64,000 bases of DNA from Pinirhizobacter sp036499745 (GCF_036499745.1 NZ_DASYDG010000058.1:32749-96748), one strand, 5' to 3'. Counted from the stretch's first letter, positions 1-9,426 are shown. Program-made: numbers and translations. The notes: a model not told the origin generated them from the letters alone.

Positions 1-111
1 GAGCGCCTGTCGAAGAAGGCCATTCGCTCGCAGCCGGTGGTCGTGGGCAATACCGTTTACGTGGAAGATGTCGAAGGTCATATCGGCGCCTATCGCATCG
101 CCGCACCTTAA
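1..111 (+). CDS. bamB: C-terminal end of outer-membrane assembly lipoprotein BamB (partial)
   Basis: This open frame enters from the left edge and ends with TAA at 109-111, giving the last 36 residues of a protein. The tail reads like a final beta-propeller blade (QPVVVGNTVYVEDVEGHIGAYRI), as in PQQ-repeat proteins. BamB is the beta-propeller lipoprotein of the BAM complex that inserts beta-barrels into the outer membrane, and bamB lies directly upstream of der in many gammaproteobacteria. The assignment therefore rests mainly on synteny plus the blade-like sequence. Only the extreme C-terminus is visible, so the lipobox cannot be checked. The gap to der is 23 bases, so the two are probably cotranscribed. 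Confidence 0.72.
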   Translation, partial: ERLSKKAIRSQPVVVGNTVYVEDVEGHIGAYRIAAP

Positions 112-134
112 GATCCCTTCGGAAACGCGCCGCC

Positions 135-1535
135 ATGTTGCCTGTCGTTGCCCTGGTCGGCCGTCCGAACGTTGGTAAGTCGACCCTTTTCAATGCGCTC
201 ACGCGCAGCCGTGACGCCCTCGTGGCGGACATGCCCGGTGTCACGCGTGATCGCCATTACGGTGTCTGCCGGCTGGGTGAACGCCCGTTCGTGCTGGTGG
301 ATACCGGCGGCCTGTCCGGTAGCGACGAGGGCATCGAGGGCCTGACGGCGCAGCAGGTGCGCCTGGCCGTGGCCGAGGCCAACGTGCTGGTGTTCGTGGT
401 CGACGCCCGCGACGGCCTGCTCCCGCAGGATGGCTCCATCCTCGACGAACTCCGCCGCACGGGTAAGCCCGTGATCGTCGGCGTGAACAAGACCGACGGC
501 GTGGACGAATCCACTGCCCTGGGCGAATTCGCACGTTTTGGCGTGGCACACACGCTTCCGCTGTCGGCCGCGCACGGCCGTGGCGTGGACGCCCTCATCG
601 CGGCCGCGTTGCCGATGCTGCCGCCCGACCAGGATGACGCCGATCCCGGCCTGTCCGACGAGGGCATTCGCGTCACCATCGCCGGCCGCCCTAATGCCGG
701 CAAGTCCACCCTGATCAATCGCCTGCTGGGCGAGGACCGCCTGATCGTTTCTGAAGTTGCCGGCACCACGCGTGACCCCATCCGGGTGCCCCTCGAGCGC
801 GACGGCAAGCTGTTCACCCTGATCGACACCGCTGGCGTCCGGCGCCGCGCCCGTGTCGAAGAAGCGGTAGAGAAATTCAGCGTTATCAAGACACTGCAGA
901 GCATTGCTGCGTCCCAGGTAACGGTGATCCTGATCAATGCCCGCGAAAACCTGGCCGACCAGGACCTCACCCTGATCGGCCACGCCATCGAGGAAGGCCG
1001 CGCGCTGGTGATCTGCGTGAACAAGTGGGACGACATGGACACCTACGCCCGCGATCAGTGCAAGCGCGCGCTGGAGCGTCGTCTGGCGTTCGTGGAGTGG
1101 GCCAAGACAGTATTCATCTCCGCGCTACATGGCTCGGGCCTGCGCGAGCTGATGCGAGCCGTGGTGCGCGCGCACGCCGCCGCTACGCGCCAGCTCACTT
1201 CCAGCGACCTCACCCGTACGCTTGAGCAGGCCTATGAGGGCTATCAGCCGCCGTTGGTCCGCGGCCATGCGCCCAAGCTTCGCTATGCGCATCCGGGCGG
1301 CTCCAATCCGCCCACGATCGTGATCCACGGCAGCCGTACCAAGCACATCGCGCCGGCCTACCGCCGCTACCTTGAAGGTTACTTCCGCAAGCGCTACAAG
1401 CTGGAAGGAACACCGGTGCGCATCGATTTCAAGGATGGCGAGAATCCCTTCGCCGGCAAGAAGAACGTCCTTACCGACAGCCAGAAACAAAAGCGCCAGC
1501 GGATGATCCGCAACGCCAAGCGCCGCGAGAAATAG
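135..1535 (+). CDS. der: Ribosome biogenesis GTPase Der (EngA)
   Basis: This is a 466-residue tandem-GTPase protein that acts in late 50S ribosomal subunit maturation in the cytoplasm. The first G domain has GRPNVGKS at residues 9-16, DTGG at 56-59 and NKTD at 118-121. The second has GRPNAGKS at 184-191, DTAG at 231-234 and NKWD at 296-299. The remaining 120 or so residues form the KH-like C-terminal domain with a lysine/arginine-rich tail. Two complete G domains in one chain are unique to Der, and the length is slightly below that of the E. coli protein. It starts with ATG 23 bases after bamB. Nothing looks degraded. Confidence 0.97.
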   Translation: MLPVVALVGRPNVGKSTLFNALTRSRDALVADMPGVTRDRHYGVCRLGERPFVLVDTGGLSGSDEGIEGLTAQQVRLAVAEANVLVFVVDARDGLLPQDGSILDELRRTGKPVIVGVNKTDGVDESTALGEFARFGVAHTLPLSAAHGRGVDALIAAALPMLPPDQDDADPGLSDEGIRVTIAGRPNAGKSTLINRLLGEDRLIVSEVAGTTRDPIRVPLERDGKLFTLIDTAGVRRRARVEEAVEKFSVIKTLQSIAASQVTVILINARENLADQDLTLIGHAIEEGRALVICVNKWDDMDTYARDQCKRALERRLAFVEWAKTVFISALHGSGLRELMRAVVRAHAAATRQLTSSDLTRTLEQAYEGYQPPLVRGHAPKLRYAHPGGSNPPTIVIHGSRTKHIAPAYRRYLEGYFRKRYKLEGTPVRIDFKDGENPFAGKKNVLTDSQKQKRQRMIRNAKRREK

Positions 1536-1551
1536 TCCTCCCGGAGACGCC

Positions 1552-2706
1552 ATGAACCAGCCGCCATCGTCGCCAGCCAGCCCGCGCGCCGACGTGCGTG
1601 AGGTGACGCCGGCCGAGGCCCGGTTTCGGCAAGGGCAGGGGGCGGTGCTGCTGGATGTGCGCGAAGATGACGAACGCGCCGCGGTGGCTGAAGGCTCCGT
1701 CGGTATTCCACGGGGCCTCCTTCCCACGCGTGCGGCGGGGCTTGTACCCGATCTCACCACCCCCGTCCTGCTGATCTGCGGTACAGGCGTTCGCTCACGC
1801 CTGGCGGCCGCCACGATGCTCGACATGGGTTACCTCGATGTTGCATCGATCGCCGGTGGCTTCGCCCGCTGGAGCGCGGAGGGCTTGCCGCTTGCAGCCG
1901 GGCTGCTCGATGCCGATGCTGCCAACCGCTATGCCCGGCAGGTGATCCTGCCGCAGGTGGGCGTGTCCGGCCAGGCCCGCCTGGCGGCCTCGCGGGTGGC
2001 CATCGTCGGTGCCGGTGGCCTGGGCGCTCCGGCCATGCTCTATCTCGCCGGTGCAGGGGTGGGCCATCTCACCCTTATCGATGACGACCGCGTCGAACGC
2101 AGCAACCTGCACCGCCAGGTGGTCCATACGGATGATCGCGTGGGCATGGCGAAGGTCGAATCTGCGCGCCAGCTACTGCAGGCACTCAATCCCACGATCG
2201 ACGTAGTGGCACGAGAAGAAAAATTGCAGGCGTCCAATGTGGAAACACTGCTGGCCGGCTACGACGTGGTGATAGACGGTGCGGATAACTTCGCCGCGCG
2301 CTACCTGATCGCCGCAGCCACGCTCCATCTGGAAATACCGATGGTGTACGGCGCGGTGGAAAGGTTTTCCGGGCAGGTCAGTGTTTTTGACCCCCGTCGG
2401 GACGACAGCCCGTGCTACCGGTGCATCTATCCACGCCCGCCGCGTCCAGGCGACGTACCCGATTGCAACCAGGCTGGCGTCCTCGGCGTGATTCCCGGCA
2501 CGATTGGCCTGCTTCAGGCCACCGAGACCTTGAAGCTGTTGCTTGGCGTGGGCGACAACCTTGTCGGGCGCCTGCTGACGTACGATGCTCTTACCATGCG
2601 CTTTCGCGAGGTAGCCATCCCGCGCGATGCCGCGTGTCCAGGATGTGGTGCCCATGTCAGCTCCGTGGATTATCTGGCCATCGAAGGCTTTAGCTGCCAG
2701 GCGTAG
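1552..2706 (+). CDS. moeB: MoeB/ThiF-type adenylyltransferase with N-terminal rhodanese domain
   Basis: The 384-residue protein joins two domains. Residues about 15-115 are rhodanese-like, with an active-site loop CGTGVR whose cysteine is residue 76. Residues about 120-375 are an E1-like adenylation domain with the nucleotide-binding glycine motif GAGGLG at 153-158. Zinc-binding cysteine pairs are at 288/291 and 362/365, with a further conserved cysteine at 305. MoeB adenylates the C-terminus of MoaD for molybdopterin synthesis, and fused rhodanese domains commonly supply the sulfur. Here the rhodanese is N-terminal, whereas eukaryotic MOCS3/Uba4 has it C-terminal. A ThiF or MoeZ-like sulfur-carrier role is an alternative, because no other cofactor gene lies nearby. 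The gene follows der by 16 bases. Confidence 0.88.
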   Translation: MNQPPSSPASPRADVREVTPAEARFRQGQGAVLLDVREDDERAAVAEGSVGIPRGLLPTRAAGLVPDLTTPVLLICGTGVRSRLAAATMLDMGYLDVASIAGGFARWSAEGLPLAAGLLDADAANRYARQVILPQVGVSGQARLAASRVAIVGAGGLGAPAMLYLAGAGVGHLTLIDDDRVERSNLHRQVVHTDDRVGMAKVESARQLLQALNPTIDVVAREEKLQASNVETLLAGYDVVIDGADNFAARYLIAAATLHLEIPMVYGAVERFSGQVSVFDPRRDDSPCYRCIYPRPPRPGDVPDCNQAGVLGVIPGTIGLLQATETLKLLLGVGDNLVGRLLTYDALTMRFREVAIPRDAACPGCGAHVSSVDYLAIEGFSCQA

Positions 2707-2797
2707 ATACTGCCGCCACCGGAAATTGTAAGGGCGCAAGCCTGCGGTGACCCGCCACAAGCAGCTCGTGGCCACCCCGTAACACGCTCGCATTTGC

Positions 2798-2803
2798 GAT
2801 AAT
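2798..2803 (+). promoter_or_regulatory. Extended -10 candidate for folD
   Basis: GATAAT preceded by TGC forms an extended -10 element (TGn-GATAAT). There is no good -35 about 17 bases upstream. The element overlaps the upstream candidate ATG at 2802, which argues that translation of folD begins at the next in-frame ATG (2832). Confidence 0.45.
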
Positions 2804-2831
2804 GAACAATTCCTCCGCATCAGCCAGGCCC

Positions 2832-3707
2832 ATGACCGCACGCATCCTCGATGGCAAACGCATCGCCCAGGAGCTGCTCGACCATATCGGCCGGCGCGTC
2901 GCCCGCCGCGTGGCCGATGGTCGCCCCGCGCCTGGTCTTGCCGTGGTCATGGTGGGCGAAGATCCCGCTTCCGCGGTGTACGTGCGCAACAAGCGCAAGG
3001 CCTGCCAGCAGGTCGGCTTCCATTCCTTCGCCTATGACCTTCCCGCCGATACCACGCAGGAAGAGGTCATCGCCCTCATCGACAACCTCAACGCCGATCC
3101 ACAGGTCGATGGCATCCTGGTGCAATCGCCATTGCCGCGGCATATCGACGAGGACGCCCTGGTCGACCGCATTGACCCGGGCAAGGATGTCGACGGCTTC
3201 CAGGCCGTGAACGTGGGTCGCCTTGCCCTGCGCCGCTTCGGCCTGAGGCCTTGCACACCGCGCGGCGTGATGACCCTGCTGGGCCATACCGACCGCCCCG
3301 TGCGTGGTCGCCATGCGGTGATCGTGGGCGTTTCCAATCACGTCGGCCGGCCATTGGGCCTGGAGCTGCTGATCGCCGGCTGCACCACCACCAGCTGCCA
3401 TAAATTCACGCAGGATCTGGCCGGATTCGTCGGCCAGGCCGATATCCTGGTGGTGGCCGCGGGCAAGCCAGGGCTGGTGAAGGGTGAATGGGTGAAGGAA
3501 GGCGCGGTGGTGATCGACGTGGGCATCAACCGCCTGGAAGACGGCCGTCTGGTGGGCGACGTGGAGTTCGAGCCGGCCTCGCGCCGTGCCTCCTGGATCA
3601 CGCCCGTGCCCGGCGGCGTGGGGCCGATGACCGTCGCCACGCTGATGGAAAACACCCTTGAAGCGGCTGAAGCCCGCGACGGCACGTCGTTCAAGCCACT
3701 CTCGTGA
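2832..3707 (+). CDS. folD: Bifunctional methylenetetrahydrofolate dehydrogenase/cyclohydrolase FolD
   Basis: FolD interconverts 5,10-methylene-, 5,10-methenyl- and 10-formyl-tetrahydrofolate in the cytoplasm with NADP, supplying one-carbon units for purines and fMet. The sequence shows the substrate-side motif with YVRNKRKAC, in which the lysine pair is catalytic, the PQVDGILVQSPLP segment, and the C-terminal PVPGGVGPMTVATL signature. The start at 2832 gives 291 residues, close to the family norm. The longer frame from 2802 adds ten residues that overlap a probable -10 element. The gene precedes guaB and guaA, so this stretch groups folate and purine metabolism. Confidence 0.96.
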   Translation: MTARILDGKRIAQELLDHIGRRVARRVADGRPAPGLAVVMVGEDPASAVYVRNKRKACQQVGFHSFAYDLPADTTQEEVIALIDNLNADPQVDGILVQSPLPRHIDEDALVDRIDPGKDVDGFQAVNVGRLALRRFGLRPCTPRGVMTLLGHTDRPVRGRHAVIVGVSNHVGRPLGLELLIAGCTTTSCHKFTQDLAGFVGQADILVVAAGKPGLVKGEWVKEGAVVIDVGINRLEDGRLVGDVEFEPASRRASWITPVPGGVGPMTVATLMENTLEAAEARDGTSFKPLS

Positions 3708-3737
3708 TGCAGTGCGGCATGCGGGGCCGCGATATCG

Positions 3738-3743
3738 TATAAT
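3738..3743 (+). promoter_or_regulatory. Consensus -10 box upstream of guaB
   Basis: A perfect TATAAT lies 29 bases before the guaB ATG, within the 65-base gap after folD. The matching -35 region is GC-rich and poor, so the strength of this promoter is uncertain. It suggests guaB has its own transcript start separate from folD. Confidence 0.5.
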
Positions 3744-3772
3744 GGCGTGATTTACCCGCGGGAACACTCGCC

Positions 3773-5227
<1,455 letters not shown>

Positions 5228-5239
5228 GCACCCACGAAG

Positions 5240-5268
5240 ACCGCCTCGCACGAGGCGGTTCTTCTTTC
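5240..5268 (+). terminator. Intrinsic terminator or attenuator between guaB and guaA
   Basis: ACCGCCTC (5240-5247) pairs with GAGGCGGT (5252-5259) around a GCAC loop, followed by TCTTCTTTC. The 8-bp GC-rich stem plus a pyrimidine/T-rich tail fits a rho-independent terminator. Because guaA starts only about 30 bases later, it may reduce read-through rather than fully end the transcript. Confidence 0.65.
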
Positions 5269-5296
5269 AGGCTTCCGCACCGTGAGTAACCGCGCC

Positions 5297-6853
5297 ATGA
5301 CCGACATCCACAGCGACAAGATCCTCATCCTCGACTTCGGCTCGCAGTACACGCAGCTGATCGCCCGCCGCATCCGCGAGATCGGCGTGTATTGCGAAGT
5401 CTGGGGCTGGGACCACGCGCCGGAAGAGATTCCGGGCTTCGCGCCACGTGGCGTGATCCTGTCCGGCGGCCCGGAGTCGGTGACGGAAGCCGACTCGCCG
5501 CGCGCGCCGCAACAGGTGTTCGACCTTGGCGTACCGGTGCTGGGCATCTGCTACGGCATGCAGACCATGGCCGAGCAATTGGGCGGCAAGGTCGAGGCCG
5601 GGCACCATCGCGAGTTCGGTTATGCAGACCTGAAGTTCGGCGCCTGCAGCCTGTTCGACGGCGTGGTGAACGAGGGCGACATGTCCGGCGTGTGGATGAG
5701 CCACGGCGACCGCGTGACCGAATTGCCGCCAGGCTTCACGTCCACGGCCAGTACGCCCAGCCTGCCCCTGGCCGGCATGGCCGATGAATCGCGCAAGCTC
5801 TTCGGCCTGCAGTTCCACCCTGAAGTCACCCACACCCAGCGCGGCCTGGAGCTGCTGCGCCATTTCATCGTGGATATCTGCGGCGCCGCCACCTTGTGGA
5901 CGGCAGCGCACATCATCGACGACGCCGTGGAGCGCGTGCGAGCGCAGGTCGGCAGCGACAAGGTGCTGCTGGGCCTTTCCGGCGGCGTGGATTCCTCGGT
6001 GGTCGCGGCCCTGCTTGAAAAGGCCATCGGCGAGCAACTCACCTGCGTGTTCGTCGACACGGGCCTGTTGCGCTTTAACGAAGGCGACCAGGTCATGGCC
6101 ACCATGGCCGAGCACATGGGCGTGCATGTGATCCGCGTGGATGCGCGGGATCGCTTCTTCGAGGGCCTGGCCGGCGTGTCCGATCCCGAGGCCAAGCGCA
6201 AGGTGATCGGCCGTCTGTTCGTGGAGATCTTCGACGCTGAAGCGCAGAAGCTCAAAGATGTGAAATGGCTGGCCCAGGGTACGATCTACCCTGATGTCAT
6301 CGAGTCGGCCGGCAGCAAGACGGGCAAGGCCCATGTGATCAAGAGTCATCACAACGTCGGCGGCCTGCCGGAGAAGATGAACCTGAAGCTGGTCGAGCCG
6401 CTTCGCGAGCTGTTCAAGGATGAAGTGCGGCGTGTCGGCGTGGAACTAGGCCTGCCGCGCGAGATGGTCTATCGCCATCCGTTCCCCGGCCCAGGCCTGG
6501 GGGTGCGCGTGCTGGGCGAGGTGAAGGTCCAGTACGTTGACCTGCTGCAGCGCGCTGATGCGATCTACATCGAGGAACTGCGCAAGGCCGACCTCTACGA
6601 CCGCGTAAGCCAGGCGTTCGCCGTATTCCTGCCGGTGCGCTCGGTGGGCGTGGTGGGCGATGGTCGGGCGTATGAGTGGGTGATTGCGCTGCGTGCGGTG
6701 GAGACCATCGACTTCATGACGGCCCATTGGGCGCATCTGCCGTATGCGTTCCTTGATGCGGTTAGTACGCGTATTATCAATGAGTTGCCTGGGATTTCTC
6801 GTGTAGTCTACGATATCAGTGGAAAGCCGCCCGCGACTATTGAATGGGAGTGA
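5297..6853 (+). CDS. guaA: GMP synthase (glutamine-hydrolysing)
   Basis: GuaA converts XMP to GMP using ATP and glutamine-derived ammonia. From ATG 5297 the protein has 518 residues. The class I glutamine amidotransferase domain carries nucleophile Cys85 in GICYGM and the His174/Glu176 pair in FHPEVTH. The ATP-pyrophosphatase P-loop SGGVDS is at 228-233. The C-terminal dimerisation domain ends in the typical KPPATIEWE. A GTG at 5282 gives five extra residues, but the MTDIHSDKILILDFG start matches related proteins better, so 5297 is preferred. The last codons overlap the longest frame of the next gene, but not that gene's preferred start. Confidence 0.97.
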   Translation: MTDIHSDKILILDFGSQYTQLIARRIREIGVYCEVWGWDHAPEEIPGFAPRGVILSGGPESVTEADSPRAPQQVFDLGVPVLGICYGMQTMAEQLGGKVEAGHHREFGYADLKFGACSLFDGVVNEGDMSGVWMSHGDRVTELPPGFTSTASTPSLPLAGMADESRKLFGLQFHPEVTHTQRGLELLRHFIVDICGAATLWTAAHIIDDAVERVRAQVGSDKVLLGLSGGVDSSVVAALLEKAIGEQLTCVFVDTGLLRFNEGDQVMATMAEHMGVHVIRVDARDRFFEGLAGVSDPEAKRKVIGRLFVEIFDAEAQKLKDVKWLAQGTIYPDVIESAGSKTGKAHVIKSHHNVGGLPEKMNLKLVEPLRELFKDEVRRVGVELGLPREMVYRHPFPGPGLGVRVLGEVKVQYVDLLQRADAIYIEELRKADLYDRVSQAFAVFLPVRSVGVVGDGRAYEWVIALRAVETIDFMTAHWAHLPYAFLDAVSTRIINELPGISRVVYDISGKPPATIEWE

Positions 6854-6887
6854 TGTTCATGCCCCAATCGATCGCGACAAGATCGCC

Positions 6888-7325
6888 ATGACTGATGATG
6901 TCTTGGTCAACAAGGCGGCAAGCATCGAGCGGTGTGTTGGGCGGGCTCGTGAGGAATACCTGAAGGATCCTTCCTCGTTTGCTACCGACATTACGCGTCA
7001 GGACGCTGCCATCATGAATATCCAGCGCGCCTGCAAGGCGGCACTTGATATGGGGCAGCATCTTATCCGGCGCGAGCGTCTTGGTTCGCCCCAGAGTGCA
7101 CGGGGCGTATTCGACATGCTTGCCGAAAACGGGTGGATTGAACCTTCGTTGGCCGGTGGCCTCAAACGCATGGTGGGCTTTCGCAACATCGCGGTACATC
7201 AGTACCAGACGCTACAACTGCCGATCACCATCAGCATCATCACCGGCCACCTTGACGAGTTCCTTCGTTACAGCAAGGAAATTCTCCTCACCGAGGCCAG
7301 AATTTCGGCAAAGCCCCGCACCTAG
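6888..7325 (+). CDS. HepT-like HEPN-domain RNase (DUF86), apparently without its MntA partner
   Basis: The preferred ATG 6888 gives a 145-residue all-helical protein. It carries the HEPN ribonuclease signature Rx4HxY as R99-NIAV-H104-Q-Y106. In characterised HepT-MntA (type VII) toxin-antitoxin pairs, HepT cleaves RNA and the adjacent MntA nucleotidyltransferase AMPylates the tyrosine of this motif to neutralise it. No nucleotidyltransferase gene is present on either side here: guaA is upstream and a LigT-type phosphodiesterase is 30 bases downstream. The longer frame from 6819 runs back into guaA and is not favoured. The catalytic residues look intact, so this may be an orphan toxin or a repurposed RNase. 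Confidence 0.75.
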   Translation: MTDDVLVNKAASIERCVGRAREEYLKDPSSFATDITRQDAAIMNIQRACKAALDMGQHLIRRERLGSPQSARGVFDMLAENGWIEPSLAGGLKRMVGFRNIAVHQYQTLQLPITISIITGHLDEFLRYSKEILLTEARISAKPRT

Positions 7326-7355
7326 ACAGCTTTGATGATCGAGGGAGATCAAGGG

Positions 7356-7958
7356 GTGACCCAGCAGAACCTGTTTGGTGAGCTACCGGCACAGGCGACG
7401 AGTGACCGGCACGCGCGCAAGTCGGCTGGACGACCAATACACACCTGGTTTTTCGCGTTGCGGCCCTCCGTCGAGGACGCACGGCGCATCCATGCATTTG
7501 CCGGGGGGCTCCTCTCATCCCATGGTGTCCCGGGCAAAAGGATCGATCCGGAGCGTTTGCACATCACCCTTGACCTGGTCGGGCACGACGTGGACCCAGC
7601 GCTGGTGGATGCGGCCTGCCGCGCCGCCGACTCGGTTTCCTTTCCCGTCCTAAAGGCGAGCTTCGAGGCTGTCATGACGTTTTCGGCACCCAGCGGCCCA
7701 CTCGTACTGTTGGGCGCGAAAGGCCTGGACGAAGTCCGCAGCCTGCGCACGGCGCTGGGATGTGCATTGGCCGATCATGGCTTTGCTCCGCCGCGTATCT
7801 ACGAGCCGCACATGACCCTGTGCTACGACCCGCGGCACCGCCTGGCGAAAACCCCGATCGAGCCGATCGGCTTTCGTGCCATGGACTTCGCCCTCGTCAA
7901 GAGCCATATCGGGTTTTCACGCCATGAGGTTCTGCGTACGTGGCGGTTGGCCGGTTGA
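7356..7958 (+). CDS. thpR: LigT/ThpR-type RNA 2',3'-cyclic phosphodiesterase (2'-5' RNA ligase family)
   Basis: The protein belongs to the 2H phosphoesterase superfamily. It has the two diagnostic histidine motifs HITL (residues 69-72) and HMTL (152-155), spaced as in the family. Members hydrolyse 2',3'-cyclic phosphates on RNA or NADP-derived nucleotides, and the old ligase name reflects the reverse reaction. GTG 7356 is preceded by GAGGGAGA at a good distance. An in-frame ATG at 7335 would add seven residues. It starts 30 bases after the HepT-like gene on the same strand, so the two may be cotranscribed. An RNA end-processing enzyme beside an RNase is suggestive but unproven. Confidence 0.8.
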   Translation: MTQQNLFGELPAQATSDRHARKSAGRPIHTWFFALRPSVEDARRIHAFAGGLLSSHGVPGKRIDPERLHITLDLVGHDVDPALVDAACRAADSVSFPVLKASFEAVMTFSAPSGPLVLLGAKGLDEVRSLRTALGCALADHGFAPPRIYEPHMTLCYDPRHRLAKTPIEPIGFRAMDFALVKSHIGFSRHEVLRTWRLAG

Positions 7959-7985
7959 AGCGATTGCCCCGAAGTGCACTGGGAA

Positions 7986-8414
7986 TCAGTGCCGCCCACG
8001 AAGAGGGTTAATGATCTTCAGACCCTCGAAGTCCTTCTCATTGTCCGTAACAACGACACAATCGTTCGTGGTGGCGACGGCAGCAATGATGGTGTCGAAG
8101 GCGTTTCGTGGCCGGCCTTTGGCTTTTCCGTCGGCCATCATATGCGCCCAGGCGATCGCCGCCTTTTCGTCGAAAGCAAGGATGCGATTTGAAAAGAGTG
8201 CCTGGGGACCTTCGGGTCCTGAAAACCAGGTTTCGAGGATTTTTCGCTTCTTGCCGTTGGGCTTTTCGAGTATGCCCCGATGGATTTCAGCCACGGTAAG
8301 CGCGGCGATGAAGAGGTCCGTGTCAATCCGATTGCCCAACCATGCGAGTAGTGCTTTGGAGGGTTCGGCCTTGGTGACATTGCTGATGATGTTTGTGTCG
8401 AGCAGATAACGCAT
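7986..8414 (-). CDS. VapC-type PIN-domain ribonuclease toxin
   Basis: This is a 142-residue PIN-domain protein. Acidic residues expected for the metal-dependent RNase site are visible: Asp6 in YLLDTNIIS, Glu43 in TVAEIHRG, Asp107 in NAFDTIIAA, and Asp124/Asp128 in VVTDNEKDF. VapC toxins cleave tRNA or other RNA until bound by their antitoxin. The ATG at 8414 shares its A with the TGA stop of the upstream antitoxin frame (TGATG overlap), the usual translational coupling of toxin-antitoxin operons. A TTG one codon earlier is less likely. It is convergent with the thpR-like gene, 27 bases away. Confidence 0.88.
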   Translation of the reverse strand: MRYLLDTNIISNVTKAEPSKALLAWLGNRIDTDLFIAALTVAEIHRGILEKPNGKKRKILETWFSGPEGPQALFSNRILAFDEKAAIAWAHMMADGKAKGRPRNAFDTIIAAVATTNDCVVVTDNEKDFEGLKIINPLRGRH

Positions 8415-8713
8415 CAAAGGTCGACCTTGCGTCCTTCGTTGCCGGAGCGAACGAGGTTAAGCTCGGCGCCTACCAGTGGCGATCGGCGAAGCGCTTTGAG
8501 GATGCCGCCTTTCCTGGGCGGCTCGCCCTTGATCGTTCGGTTGACCATGTCACGAATTTCTAGTGCTTCTGGACCATCTTCAGCCAGGCGGCGAGCCAGG
8601 GAGCGGATCAACTCGCGATCGGACTCTTTTCCCAGAACCTCGTAGCGGGACATGCCCCGTTGTTCCAGGCGAGATCGATAGTTCTGCACGGCGCGTTTTT
8701 GGGCTTGGCTCAT
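8414..8713 (-). CDS. Antitoxin of the VapC-type toxin
   Basis: This 99-residue, highly charged protein (many Arg, Glu and Lys) sits immediately upstream of the PIN toxin and shares one base with its start. The N-terminal half, with SRLEQRGMSRYEVLGKE followed by a helix RELIRSLARRLAE, is compatible with a small DNA-binding dimer. The C-terminal half, rich in Pro/Gly/Arg, would wrap around the toxin. I cannot place it in a named antitoxin family, so the function is inferred from position and size. A strong GGAGG lies just before the ATG. The promoter region carries a perfect tandem 12-bp repeat, a likely autoregulatory operator. Confidence 0.75.
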   Translation of the reverse strand: MSQAQKRAVQNYRSRLEQRGMSRYEVLGKESDRELIRSLARRLAEDGPEALEIRDMVNRTIKGEPPRKGGILKALRRSPLVGAELNLVRSGNEGRKVDL

Positions 8714-8728
8714 GGCATACCTCCAGCT

Positions 8729-8752
8729 ATACCCGGTAATATACCCGGTAAT
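8729..8752 (-). promoter_or_regulatory. Tandem 12-bp operator-like repeat upstream of the toxin-antitoxin operon
   Basis: ATACCCGGTAAT occurs twice back to back (8729-8740 and 8741-8752), just upstream of the antitoxin ribosome-binding site. Each unit contains the near-palindrome TACC-C-GGTA. On the minus strand TATATT within the array could serve as a -10. This is the expected place for cooperative binding of the antitoxin or the toxin-antitoxin complex. Confidence 0.6.
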
Positions 8753-8899
8753 AAGGCCAGGATCAATCTGGAGGGCTGGCCCGTCGCAGCGCCTGCACGG
8801 GTAGTAGAGAATTTAAAGGCCGATGTCGATTCCCGGACACCTCATTCGTCGTACCTGTGTCAGGCCAATAAGGCCCGGCCCAACCTCAGGAGACAGACC

Positions 8900-9283
8900 A
8901 TGCGTGTCATTGTGTTCGTAAAGGCCACCGTCGATAGTGAAAAGGGCACTCCCCCTTCGATCGACATGCTCGAGGCGATGGGCAAATTCAATGACGAGCT
9001 GGTCAAGGCCGGCATCATGCAGCCCGGAGTAGGGGACGGTCTGAAGCCTTCCTCCCACGGCAAGCGCATCGCGTTCGAAGGCCCCGGCCGCACGGTGATC
9101 GACGGGCCCTTCGCCGAGACCCGTGAGTTGGTTGCCGGCTTCTGGCTTTGGGACGTCAAGGACATGGACGAGGCGGTAGCCTGGGTGAAGCGTTGCCCCA
9201 ACCCCATGCCGGGACCGAGCGAGATCGAAATCCGGCCGTTGTATGAGATGGCCGATTTCGAGGCATGGGGAATTCACGTCTGA
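8900..9283 (+). CDS. YciI-like protein with DGPF motif
   Basis: This is a 127-residue ferredoxin-fold protein of the YCII/DGPF family, recognised by VIDGPFAETRELVAGFWLWDV and the preceding MRVIVFVKAT strand. Members are widespread small dimeric proteins, often encoded next to ECF sigma factors and mostly without a defined reaction. No sigma factor is adjacent here. The start at ATG 8900 is set by AGGAG at 8888-8892. The longer frame from 8660 would cross the toxin-antitoxin promoter and is rejected. The gene is followed by a 143-base gap containing a clear promoter for the next gene. Confidence 0.85.
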   Translation: MRVIVFVKATVDSEKGTPPSIDMLEAMGKFNDELVKAGIMQPGVGDGLKPSSHGKRIAFEGPGRTVIDGPFAETRELVAGFWLWDVKDMDEAVAWVKRCPNPMPGPSEIEIRPLYEMADFEAWGIHV

Positions 9284-9354
9284 GCCGGGCGGCGGGTTAG
9301 CTGAGGCGCCCGTTCCCATGCAGTGCCTGGCTTTGTGGTGGTATGAGATTAACA

Positions 9355-9383
9355 TTGACAACATCCTGATAACGGGATAACAC
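9355..9383 (+). promoter_or_regulatory. Sigma70-type promoter for the TonB receptor gene
   Basis: A perfect -35 TTGACA (9355-9360) is followed by a 17-base spacer and TAACAC (9378-9383) as the -10. The spacer and -10 contain GATAAC twice, two bases apart, a possible regulator contact. The receptor ATG follows 44 bases after the -10. Confidence 0.65.
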
Positions 9384-9426
9384 TCGCCCCGTGCCACCCA
9401 CAGACCGTCTCGGGGGAGAACGTCTC

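Noticed and set aside
108..983. Long antisense frame under der
   Set aside because: High-GC shadow frame with histidine/glutamine/glycine-rich nonsense composition. The plus strand encodes an intact Der.
5267..6352. Antisense frame of 361 codons under guaA
   Set aside because: Shadow frame with no domain or ribosome site. guaA is complete on the other strand.
8660..8899. Extension of the YciI-like frame across the toxin-antitoxin promoter
   Set aside because: The added residues show no conservation pattern, and a strong AGGAG marks the start at 8900.
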